A DNA stretch of 64,000 bases from Podospora pseudoanserina. Taxonomy: Eukaryota; Ascomycota; Sordariomycetes; Sordariales; Podosporaceae. Position 1 is the stretch's first letter; each line of letters starts with the position of its first letter. The translations under genes and the position numbers were made by a program. The notes beneath the pieces were generated by a model, which was given only the letters and a program-made list of their open reading frames with translations, was not told the origin of the DNA and ran no database searches. The DNA lies in contig NC_085921.1 in the NCBI RefSeq assembly GCF_035222485.1, positions 4,650,001 through 4,714,000 on the forward strand, in the 5' to 3' direction. Below, one piece after another: positions 32,515 through 43,430 of this stretch.

Positions 32515-33433
32515 AGGGATAGATATCTGCTTTGGGAGGCTTATATTGTTTTGTGTTTGGGGGGTTGATAGGTGCTGGTAACGGGCTCGGTTGCCGTTTC
32601 GTAAGGCATATGGAGCCTCATCAATGCTTTCTTCAACACTTAGTAACTATCAAGCATGGCAACTAGGAGTCAAACTGATGGTGATAGTTCTCTTACTGCA
32701 GCCTTCACAATTTACCACCAGGGAATCTGCTGTCCAGACTGTCGTATCACGACGTAGCGGTAAAGATACCAATAGACCCCTGACTAACACGACAGCTCAG
32801 GTCCCACAGTGGCTTGACTAGAGGCTTTTGCCCCTGCAACAGTACAATGAAGATCGAAATAGTCACGTGCCACCGCTTCTCGGCCTCAAGCTAGACATGT
32901 CATATAAGCCACACGATCCTCTTTGTTGTTCTTCTAGTTTGTAGCAACTTTGAAAAATAACTCGGCACATAATTCGTTCTATACTTTTGAAACCCCGCTA
33001 TGACACAAAGACTGAGCTCATATTCTTGATATATGGATATCTTGTGAGGGAACACTCCATTTGAAGAGCATCGTGTCAGTGGGCTTTTCCATCCGAGTGT
33101 CAACTCCCAGAACTGCAGCGTGGAAAGAGCAACTCAAAGCTTTCTACCCACCTGCCTTGAAATATTCAACAGCTCGTCAAGTCTCACAAGGAAGGCGCCA
33201 CGAAACCCACTTGTCTCGTGAGGCAAGAATCACGTCCAAACTGGAAAGAGCCACTCCAGGAGGAAAGAGCCACTCCAGGAGGAAAGAGCCACTCCAGGAG
33301 GAAAGAGCCACTCCAGGAGGAAAGAGCCACTCCAGGAGGAAAGAGCCACTCCAGGAACAGGAGGAAGGAGCGACTCCAAACACATCACCATCTTTATCAC
33401 CCCAAGCCCCTATCCCGTTCAGCAGTCCCAAAC
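32515..33433. promoter_or_regulatory. Region upstream of the small secreted protein gene
   Basis: 919 bp. Apart from the 19-bp tandem array near its right end nothing stands out. Frames running through the array are open in several phases only because the unit is 19 bp and has no stop. Confidence 0.5.
33243..33356 (+). repeat. Six perfect copies of a 19-bp minisatellite
   Basis: Unit ggaaagagccactccagga repeated six times without a mismatch that I can see, ending 77 bp before the ATG of the small secreted protein gene. Since 19 is not a multiple of three, each frame cycles through the same 19-residue peptide, which explains the repetitive open frames here. Confidence 0.95.
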
Positions 33434-33845
33434 ATGCAGTCCATCTCTACGCTCCTCCTCATCTTGCTACCAGCAACCGCACTTGCCTCCCCAATGGGTT
33501 ATCCACCCGAAATTGGCATCAACAATTGTCAATACGACTGCTTCTGTCACGCCGATCAGTCGCCGTTATGTTGTGCTGGTGTTGTCGGGGGTGTGACTGA
33601 TGAGAGTGGTGTAAGCTCTTTCCTTTCCCCCGTTTATTCTCAGGCGTACCGAAAACAACTACTGACAAACAGGATGGTGGGTACAAAAGCACTGCACTGA
33701 AATGTCACTCGGCGCTGCTCAGAGCTTTGTTCAGTGCTGTGACACCACTTATTCGTGTCGGCAGAGGATGGGATGTCCTGAGTTTGGGGAGGTTGATGGT
33801 GGCTGGGGGAAAGGGGGGATGAATGACGAGGTTGACTTGAGGTGA
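33434..33845 (+). CDS. Small secreted cysteine-rich protein, unknown family
   Basis: Not recognised. Model: exons 33434-33610 and 33690-33845 with a 79-bp phase-0 intron (gtaagc...aaaag), giving 110 aa. An alternative splice (donor gtgtaa at 33609, acceptor acag at 33672) gives 115 aa with GWWVQK inserted; both reach the same second-exon frame. Residues 1-18 are a clean signal peptide (MQSISTLLLILLPATALA). The mature chain has ten cysteines (32, 36, 38, 46, 47, 61, 75, 76, 82, 88), with C-x3-C-x-C, two CC pairs and QCCDTTYSCRQRMGC, enough for five disulfides. The tail is Gly/Asp-rich. It is not a hydrophobin or CFEM pattern as far as I can tell. Small size, secretion and cysteine content suit an extracellular or effector-like protein; that is inference only. 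Confidence 0.6.
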
Positions 33846-33864
33846 GGAGAGGGATGGAGAGGGG

Positions 33865-33962
33865 GTGGTAAAAGTGTAAAGTGGTAATGTGTTAATGTGG
33901 CAATGTGTTAAAGGGGTACAGTGGTAATGTGTTGAAGAGGTAAAGTGGGAATGTGTTAAAGG
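33865..33962. repeat. Degenerate ~24-bp minisatellite
   Basis: Roughly four imperfect copies of a unit like agtggtaatgtgttaaagrggta, starting about 20 bp after the stop of the small secreted protein gene. Copy boundaries are approximate. Confidence 0.75.
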
Positions 33963-36900
33963 ACACGAGCCTCAACGTCAAGCAAACGGATCCACATATA
34001 CCTACCTTCCTATTTGTGATTACCATGCTTAAAGTGATATATGCGTTTTTTCCAACCATGGTCACATTGTCAAAAGAAAGAGATAGCTTGGAACACCGCA
34101 CATTACGTACCTTGGTGGACGGAGGAGAGGCAAACTACAAAGCTATTCGGACACAGAGGGCAGACCTTCTAATGATCATCTACCTAGGTAAAGATTCATC
34201 CCTCTGCCCCCTTTCAACACTCTCCCCTTTGCCCCCCATGACGTCTATGCTGGCATGGAAGATAGGCTACCCGAAACTCACATGACATCCCATACGGGTC
34301 TCAACAAGTCTCACAATTGCAAGAGTATGGTGTCATTTCCCCTGATACCTCTCTCTCCCTCGAGGCAGTCTCGGGTTCATTGTTCAGGTTGCCACATTCC
34401 ATCTACCGGAGCATGTCCGCAAACTCATTCTTGAGATGGGCCCAGCCTCACTCGAAGAGGGGGTTTCATGATGAGACTTTTACTTGTTGATTTTGCCCTC
34501 AGACTATTGTTCCTGTTGGCAACATATGCTGTGGGTGAGGTATGTAGACGTGTAGTAGCGTCAAACAGATTGGAAAAGGGGGTAAAGCCAACAAAGCGGT
34601 TGTCTACGCTGTAAACTCTTCTTCTACATTTCTGTTCCTGTTGCAGATTGAAACAACCTTGCCCATTTTTTTGAGGCTGTGCCTTTGGTTCAACGTAAAA
34701 GTTTTCTTTTGGTTGGTGCGAGCAGTGCAATTCTCTTATTCCCTTGCTGCAACTGTAGCTCCCAGCTCGGCATAACGCCCAGCAGGGTCCAAACATGTGC
34801 ACGAAGACCTTTTTCTCTGGGTTTGCCTGCTCCCTTATTTTGAGGTCCATGCTAGTGTACCTACCTAGTGGATGTGCTTCACTGCTCATGTCAACCATAA
34901 CAATTTCGGCATATAATCGGCCTTTATGCATGTGATGTGACAACTTGACTGCATGCGGATGTAGTGCCTCTGTGGGTAATAGCTATGCCGTGAGACAATA
35001 CCTGCATATGTCACCTTTCTATCATGTACGAGAAGGGGGGTGGTGTGTATCCACTTAGTGATCGCATTGAGTTGTGCCTCTGATGTGCCGTTAGGCATAA
35101 GAGCATGAGTTCATTCAATCTTACGCGATCATCAACATGGGTTTGTTGTTGTTGTGGTGGTGTCGTTGAAGGAGGCTGAGCGATGTTGCAGCGAGTTGAA
35201 GAAAGATTGATAAAGGATACCTGGCAGGAGAACCCAATGATCGTCCCTACCACAGCACTAGCGTGAGTTGTCAGGACCGGGTTGGATCCAATGGACAATG
35301 GGGAGATGCAACCGTGACTCTGAATGTCACTTACAACGGAACGAAGTTTTGGGAAGGGGAGATCGGACCATTCAAACCACTCGGACGAATTGACAGATCT
35401 CGGTCGGGTCGACCGGAATTGAGAGACAATTGTCAGAGCTCCTTTCCGGCCGGGGAATACAAAGAGCTTTTTACCAAAGCAGAGCTGCAGCGAGCTTGCC
35501 GCGAGACAGACAGACAGACAGCGACATGGCTGCTTTTTCCACAGGTGGATTTGTGGGGGAAGGAGAGCCAATGATCGACGGGATATTAAACCATTCTTTC
35601 TTTTTGTTTTCGTTATTCTTCACGAAGAGTTTTTATTTTCTTTTTTTATTTCTTTACGTTACTCTGTACAAGATCCCTATCGTATTGGTGAGGAGCCAAG
35701 AATGAAAAGAAAACAAAGCCCGACCGTGAAGAAAAAGCGGTGCGGTTTTGGTGGGCAGGGGTTCAAGGGTTCGTTATTGAGCCTTTTGACAAGAACCAGT
35801 CGGATTTTTTCAGTTGATCAAAAGAAGGAGAAAATGGCTCGTGCTGGCGCCGATGGAGTGCTGCGGTGAGAACTTGAAAAAGGCTTGACCGGTGGACTGG
35901 CAAGGGGCAGAAGCGACGGTGACGCGTGTTGAGGAGGGGAACCCTGAAGATCTCCCAATAAAAGCTGGCTTGTGCGCTTCAGACCAACCCTGAGGAAAAG
36001 AAAGACACACGGGAACGGGGCATAAACTGGTAATTATTTTTTCTTTTTCGGATTACACGGTCATGTGCCGGTAATTCTGCTTCTTTGTCCTCAACAAGAG
36101 ATGAGATGGGGAGTGCGGACACGGAGATTGGCGGCGGTTTGTTTTGTTTTGGGTTTATTTGAGCCACAAGAGAGAAGTAAACAAAACAAAGAACATTCTG
36201 TGCAATCAACAATATACCCAACCCTGGGCCATGGCATAATGTCATGTTCCTGAATTATGTCAATCATGACAGTTTCGGCTTTTGGCAAAGGTGGCGAGAG
36301 TGGTGGCAGTGGCGGAGGCCGATCTGTCAGTTGGTGTATTGCAAAAGTCAATATTGACATCAGGGGTGTGTGTTGAGGCATGTAATGGCCCTCCCAAGGT
36401 GGCCAGAAGAGTGAGAACCCTATCTTTTTTTGGGCTCTTTGGAGGCACAACAGAGGCTTTTGTCCTACCCAGTGGCTATCTTTGGCATGTGATGGCGGCA
36501 GACACAGAAGCTGCATTCTCTTTCAGCCAACTCTTTTCTTGCTGAGAGGGTGAAAGGCAAACTCCCCTTGCTCTCCCCTTGCAGGTTGCAAGGTGGTATC
36601 AAAACGGTCGGCTTGTTCAAAGCGGTGTGAGTCTATCTGGCATAGCTATCTCCACACCATCTGTCATGGCCCCTGCCTGCTCAAGGGTAGATTTACAGAC
36701 CATCGGACTCCTTCCGTTTCCAGGCACCTCTTTAAACAGGCCGTGTGTTTTTCTGTACCTGCTTGCAGGTTGTAAGCTATGTATGACCTTAGTCAGGCGC
36801 GACTCGGGGTAGCGCTGGCGTGAGGCGGTTCGGGGTGGTGCAAGTTTGAAGTGACGTCTTTTGACGAACGGGAAGAACCACGCCGCCGTCTGGGCCGCCC

Positions 36901-38050
36901 GAGTGGGCCACAAAGGACGCTAAGGCCAGGCACGACCAGGGCCCCTGCCCAACGCGGCTGGCTTTCCAGACGCGAGAAAACACGTTCCCAGAGTCACTCC
37001 AAGTAAACAAAGTCCTATCTTTTATCGCCCCGTGATCAGCCTGCAGAGAAGCAGAAGGGGCAGAGAGGAAGAAGATCTCCTGTCTCTAGTTGACGCAAAA
37101 GATTGGCCTCCGTGCCTCCCCAGATTCAAGCATATTGCGTCAAACCCCACCAAGCCAACACCCAACGCGTCCCGTCGCAAACCACCACCACCCACCACCA
37201 CCCACCATCGCATCCTGGCTTGCTGCAACTTCTTCCCCGCCCACCGTGCTCCCCCCTACTTTGCGCAAAGCTGATCAACCTTTCCCGTCCATGTGCCTGG
37301 AGTGATTTTGAAGCTTGAACCCAGAAAGAGCCATTCCCAAGAATCAAGAGGAAGAAGAGAAACAAGAAGGAGGAATCGGACCCAAAGATGCCTAAGACTG
37401 GCGCCTGACCTATCTGACGTGTCTGGTGTCCACGCGCGCTTCGTTTTCCCATTTACTCACAGGTTCCACCACTCGCCTTTTGCTCCTAGAGAGCGAATAC
37501 CCTCAACACAACACACACGCACATAACACGCACACACACGCACACACGCACACACACACGCACAATAGTAGCCAATCCGAATTTATTATTCTATCGTCGA
37601 CCGGTTCTGCTTTCAACTCTCGATCCCCTCACCTCCGTCCGTCTCGCCGACGTCGTCGCCGATTGCCCACACCTCACACCTGGCACCTCTCGTCGTACAT
37701 TTCGCCTAGTTAAATTTGAGTTCGCGCTTGCTGCGCCATCGCCCGGAAAGCTGCGCTGTTCTGAATCAGCAACCCTCTGCTTATCGGTGGTTCGCATCTC
37801 AGCTGTATCCCGACCATCTCGACGTCTTTGATTTTTGCCAAAGCCTCCCGTCTTCACCACCCACTCCGTCCCTGTCCCGTCGCCGCAGCATCTAGTCTCT
37901 TGCCCAACTTCTACAGTACGTTGGAGGAAAATAAAATAGTATCAGATTTGTTTGTGGGGGGTTTTAAAAACAAAGCTGTGTTGGAATTGCGGACCTAGCT
38001 CTTGGGGGTAGCTACAAGAAAGCCAGCGAGGCACACATCAAGAGCCGGTG
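33963..38050. other. 4.1 kb gene-free stretch and wee1 leader
   Basis: No gene is supported. Minus-strand open frames at 34425-34943 and 35011-35571 reach 170-186 codons but have no domain, no splice context and no ATG with a typical fungal Kozak setting. The last kilobase (37000-38050) changes character: strongly pyrimidine- and CA-rich, with a CA/CG-CA microsatellite at about 37508-37565 and several clean GT...AG pairs, as in a long 5' leader. A short purine/pyrimidine stretch with (agac) repeats lies at 35503-35520. Confidence 0.4.
37508..37565. repeat. CA-rich microsatellite
   Basis: Interrupted acac/gcac repeat, about 58 bp, in the probable transcribed leader of the Wee1-type kinase gene. 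Confidence 0.85.
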
Positions 38051-41000
38051 ATGTCGTTCACCAACGATTGCGGGGGGGCACTCACTCTGCCCTCTCCCAC
38101 ACATGTCCACCACGATGTCAGCTCCGCAGTTCGATCACTCCGCAGGTCGCTTTCCAGATCACCATCAAAATTCCGACTCTCTGGCGCTGTCTCTCCTTCT
38201 CCCACTCCCACACCAGCGGCTCCATCCAGGTCGGCGCATCTCGAGCATCCAGCTTCCACCCCAATCCCTGCGACACCAGCCGCTCTGGCGGGGCCTTCCT
38301 CACCCACTTCTTTTTCCGCACCCCAGCACGGTATTGCGGGTAACCCTTTTGTCAACAAACCAAACATCAAGCTCTCGGTGCGCTCCACGAGGTCGAAGCC
38401 GGTGACTCGGCCCCTCTCCAGATCTCGAGGCTCACCAAAGAGCCCTCTCAAGCGCGTTTTTGCCCCCTCCAGCGACTCCCTCAACCTGCTTCCCACCTCT
38501 TTCTCCGCGCCAGACACCCGCGGCCAAGAAAACAGGAGCTTCAGGGAGTTTGCGCTTGCGCTGAGCCCCACGTCGCGTCGCAATCTCGAGAAACCCACGC
38601 GTCACTCGGTGCACCTCGACATCTCGGGATCCGACAAAGTCTCTTTTCCTGCCATCTCAGTAAGCCCGCTCAAACGGAGCGACGCGACCATGAGTCTGGG
38701 CCAGACGGCATTTGGGAGTCCAGTCGCAAAGCGCCGCAGTCTACACGGCATCTCGAGCATGAACAACGAGCCCACCATCTTCGACCAAAGCCCGACCGCG
38801 CGCGAGTCGCAACAACAGCCGGGCTTCGACATTCACGAGGACGCCAATCTCGAGTACGAATTGACCGGCTCGAACGTGTCGCCTACCCCAGATCCATTGG
38901 CCTCGCCCACCCCGTCATCGCTCCAGCATCGGTCGAATTCGCTCCGAAGAAGTACCCTGCAGCAGCGCCACGGAGATACTCGATCATCCTGGGGCCGGCG
39001 CGCCGGAGAAAAGGCACAGATGACGCTCGACGCCGGGTCGCCGATGGCGGCTCGTAGCAGACCTAGGCTATCTCTGGACCAATATGTGCCTATTGCGACC
39101 GAGAGCCCCTTCACTCACCAAGGTCCTCTCCTACCTGCCTCGGCGCATTTCTTGGCGCACAAGGCTCGGGAGCAGTTCCAACCTCATCCTCTCTCGCGCT
39201 CGTTGACCCAGTCTTCTTCGAACTCGAGTCTGCCAGACGACTCTCCGACCCATGTTCCTGTCCAGTTTGGCGAGAAGGCTCGCGTTCCTCTCAACTTCTC
39301 AAAATCGCTTCCACCTGGTGCGCGACCACCCACAAAGGATTCAGGAGATGTTGCGACCCCCAACTACAAGCATGCCAAGCCGTTCCAAGCCGCCTTCATG
39401 TCGACAGGTTTGGTGTCCAAGATGAATCGCAACCCCGAACTTGGCCCACCAAAGCACCCCGGAGCGAAGGTCAACATAATGCCAGATACTCCCTGCAAGA
39501 AGCAGTACAGCTCCGCTACGTATCCACCCAACCTCAGCGCTGGTCGACGGCAATCGCGAAAGTCAGTTGGTAGCCCTACGACGCCGTTTGGCGCTTCCAC
39601 CAACGCTCCCCCTACCAGTGGCAATTTGTTCTTCCAGCAGGTCCGTGCGGGGCATATGAGGAAGTCGAGCTTGTTGAGCCTGGATGGGGATGACCTCGCT
39701 GGATCCCAAGACGATTTCCCCCCGCCCACCCCGACGAAGAATATCTTCAAGAATGTCACATCCTCTGGGGCGAGCGTGCGGACGCCTTTGGGGACCCCCG
39801 GCTTTGCGAGCTTCGCGACGCCTGCAGTTCCCTTCAGTTTGAGCTCAGCAAGAACACCAGCGCAGTCCACCACCCCATCCTTCACCCCACCCGGAGCGCC
39901 TCAGAGCACCACTCCCTCCTTCACTCCCCCTGGTGCGCCTCAGAGCACCACTCCCTCCTTCACTCCCCCTGGTGCGCCATCGTTCACCCCTTCGGGTACT
40001 CCTGAGAGCACCACTCCCCTGTGTGCTCGTCAGGATCAGGACAATGGTCAGCAGGTCACTGAGCCCATCTTTCGACCTTCCACCCCTTACTCGAGTGCCT
40101 CGCCGTTTGTATCCGTCAGCAACAGTGCTCCGGTTATCAACGAAAGCCATACCCCTGCCAGTTTATTCGCGACGCCCGCTCCGAGAAACAAGACGACGCC
40201 CGTATTCTTCGCAACAGGCAGCAAGTCATCGTCCAACGAGTATCTCGTCCCCAACCAGGATGCCTCAGGGAGCCCTCTCGGGTCGAAAAAAGCTTCACCT
40301 CGCACCCCCGGCGACTCGTTGAAAAATTCCATGCCGCCTCCCGGAGGGAAATCAACAGGGCCTCCTGCCACCCCCTCTACTCACGAGCGGTCTTCACTCT
40401 TCGGCGGGGCTCCTGACCGTCGCATGAGCATCACCCCTCGCAACGGGCGTGGTCCGGGTGACGTTGACGAGTCTCTGGTCAGCCGGTTTGACAAATCCGA
40501 GGTCATCGGTAGTGGCGAGTTCTCGACGGTGTATCGGGTTACCAAGCTTGCCTCTCCCGCGTCGTCATTCATGACAATGGGCATCTCTACAACCCCACAG
40601 ACACCTTCGAGCCCCGAGTCTGGCAAAGTCTTTGCCGTCAAGAAGCTCCGTGTTCCCATCAGTGGTGGCAGGGAGAGGGAGAGGAAGTATCAAGAGGTGC
40701 ATATCTTGAGATCTCTGAACCACTCGACCAAGGTTGTTCAGTACATTGACAGTTGGGAGTGGAACAACTATTTGTATATTCAAACCGAGTACTGCACCGA
40801 GGGCAGTTTAGATATCTTCCTCAAAGACATTGGTCAGACTGGCCGATTGGATGATTTCCGCATCTGGAAGATCTTGCTGGAGATAGCTCAGGTAAGAGAA
40901 CTTCATCCTATTTATGCTAGTCGTCTGTAGGTCACTAACTTTGGTGTAGGGTTTGGCCGCTATTCATGAGGCCGGGTTCATTCACCTCGACATCAAGCCT

Positions 41001-41678
41001 GCCAACATCTTGGTCACGTTTGACGGCTATCTCAAGATTGCCGACTTCGGCATGGCCACAACGAGCCCAGCCCCGCCGGGAATCGAAGGCGAGGGCGATC
41101 GCGAGTACATCGGCCCAGAAATTCTTCGTGGTCGGTATGAGCAGCCTGCCGACATCTTTGCGCTCGGTCTCATCATTCTGGAGATCGCATGCAATGTCTT
41201 CCTTCCCGACAACGGCCCAACATGGCAGGCTCTTCGCATTGCCGACCTGTCTGCTGTTCCCAGTCTTACTTCCCCTGAGGCTGGCTCTGTCATTCGGGAC
41301 GCAAACGGCGTGCCGATTGAGCATCTGTCACCTGTTCAGGAGGATCAACGAGACCCCAACTTCGCCTTTGAAGGCATGACCCACGACCCCAAGAACCTTT
41401 TCAGTCCAACGAAGCGGACTGAGTTGTCGGAGCCTCCCTCGTTCATGATGGACAGCGAAGACCCTCATTCTCTTGACAAGATTGTCGCTTGGATGATCCA
41501 GCCAGAACCCAACAGTCGCCCTACTGCCCAGCAGATCCTTGCTTCGGAGCCCGTCTCCTGGGTAGAGAGCCGCCGCAGCGGGGGCGCCACTGTTTATGAA
41601 GGCAACTGGGGCCCCCAAGTCGGACCCTCCATCGAGGAGCTGATCGATGACGACGACACAGAGATGACCGACGTGTGA
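38051..41678 (+). CDS. wee1: Wee1/Swe1-family cell-cycle protein kinase
   Basis: Kinase that phosphorylates Cdk1 on its inhibitory tyrosine to delay mitosis. Exons 38051-40891 and 40950-41678 with a 58-bp phase-0 intron (gtaaga...tgtag) give 1189 aa. Start is the ATG at 38051; the frame is open one codon earlier without ATG. Residues 1-810 are disordered and Ser/Pro/Thr-rich with many S/T-P sites. The kinase domain covers about 812-1170: glycine loop VIGSGEFSTVYRV (818 on), Lys864 in FAVKK, catalytic Asp961 in HLDIKPANILV, Asp979 in IADFGMA, and EGDREYIGPEIL, the Wee1-type activation segment. Two inserts are notable: about 28 residues between the glycine loop and Lys864, and a long loop in the C-lobe with phospho-site-like sequence. 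Family members in yeasts have the same plan with shorter heads. Confidence 0.93.
39863..39979 (+). repeat. 39-bp tandem repeat, three copies, inside wee1
   Basis: Three in-frame copies encode a 13-residue unit of the form QSTTPSFTPPGAP, starting at about residue 605 in the disordered head. Copies two and three are nearly identical in DNA, so the expansion is recent; each copy adds S/T-P motifs. Confidence 0.9.
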
Positions 41679-43430
41679 AAGTACTTGAAATTCTCACCGA
41701 TCTTGGAGCCATCAATTTAAGCTCTCTGTCTCTATATCGCTCACCAGCTGGATACGGCGCCACCTTGACGTGGCATGGCCAAGAGCATATGTGTGTGTAA
41801 ACAATAACAGAATTGGTCAGCTAGGCAGAGCTGGATATCCGATCGATGATGGATGGGATATCGGAACCATTTGGACTCCGCTACTACGGAGCATGTACGC
41901 GTATTGTTGGGGATATCAGTTCGGCAATCGGGCGACATTCTTATCGCCACTTTTTTTTTTTTAACAACTACGCCTTGCGCGGCCACTCGTTTAACGACAA
42001 ACGTCAATTTTCCTTGTACACTCAAACAACAAGAAATCACAAAATCATCCAAAAAGCCGGAAAAAAAAAAGTTCGACAAGACTCATTCATCGGAGTTTTC
42101 TGGCTTTACCGAGAAAAAAGCATCACGGTAGCTGCGGATAGTTCAGCACCGATTAGGGGAGCGGCGTAGCACCATCATTTGGGTTCCTTTCGCATGGAAG
42201 GGTGTCATCTATACCTACTTGACTTTGGGGGCGTACCGGAGCGAGGAATAGGCGTTTGATTTGCTCACATGTGCATTATCTGGCGGAACCTCATTGCTGG
42301 GAATACATTACATTTCTGGAGTTCTTGGTTTTGAAAGACAAGTTTCTTACGGGGAGACGGTCGAAGTCGTGGATGCGCTAGGAGTCACTTCTTTTTTTTT
42401 TTTTTTTTGGCTGCAAAAGCATCGGCTCTGAGGGACCTGGCTTCATGACCGCTTCTTTTCTTTTCCGAGGGACATGACGATTTATGTACGATGGGCGGAC
42501 TCGGCACAACGTGTTACACACACCACAACACATTACATGTTTAGAGATTATGTACTGCAAGGGTTCTTGGTGCATTGCTGGCCGGGTTGGGTTTTTTCAC
42601 CAAAATATGGTCTGGTTTTTTTGTTTCTCTTTCCCTTTCTTGGGTGGTCGGCGCGGTATTTTATACGCATTCATCGGGCTCTTCATGGAGAAGAGGGGCG
42701 CTAAGCGTGGGAAATCACGATGCTACGATATGGAAGAAGAAGAAGAAGAAGAAGAAGAGAAGGGGAACGGAAACGATGAAACAGGCAACCAGCTCTGGGA
42801 ATTTAAGAAGAGGAGGAGGGGGAGGAGGGAGAAGAGGGGGGCGACACCATACCTTTGTAGTTCTCTTGTTTGGACGACCTACTTAATAACATGTGTTTTT
42901 TCCTTTGTTGATAACATGTTTTTACATAGTCTAGGAGAAAGGGAGGAAGAGGCGGGATGTAAAACTTGGTGGTCTTGTAGCATATAGGCATCTTGGCATC
43001 TCGAGATTAAGAGAGGAGAGGGTGTATACTAGACATCGGGTGAATGGGATATTTCTGTACAACCTTTTTGAGTCTTGTGTGTGTGTCGAAGTTGATGTTT
43101 TGTAATATTATCCACTATTCTCCTATGAATTCACCTAAGTATATCAGACCAATGGGTAGACTATGAAACTGATTGTGAGTGAGCAGGGGCGGCCGTCGGC
43201 GACACAGTAGGTTTTGGATATATGAAGCCAGTGGCACAGGAGACCTTCATTTCTCGCCCTGCCCCCAAATCAAAGCAGTGCAACCCACGAAGATATCCCA
43301 AGAAAGTACCAACATGTAGTCAATGTCTTCAGAACTACAGGGGTTCTACCTCACCGAAAATTACCAATCATAATGGTGTGGCTGACTGAACGCAGCCCGT
43401 TGATGTGAGGCAATATCAAAACACAAGAAT
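41679..43430. other. Gene-free region after wee1
   Basis: 1.75 kb with poly-T/poly-A tracts (41950-41962, 42061-42070, 42391-42408) and a (GAA)8 run. Open frames through the purine-rich stretch are low-complexity. No gene is seen. Confidence 0.45.
42733..42756. repeat. (GAA)8 trinucleotide run
   Basis: Eight perfect copies in a purine-rich stretch (42720-42840). Confidence 0.95.

Noticed and set aside
33061-33600. Repetitive open frames coding for KSHSRRKEPLQEERATPGG-type peptides
   Set aside because: Open only because the 19-bp repeat unit contains no stop in any phase.
34425-35571. Two minus-strand open frames of 172 and 186 codons
   Set aside because: No domain, signal peptide or convincing start context, and the composition is like the surrounding non-coding DNA.
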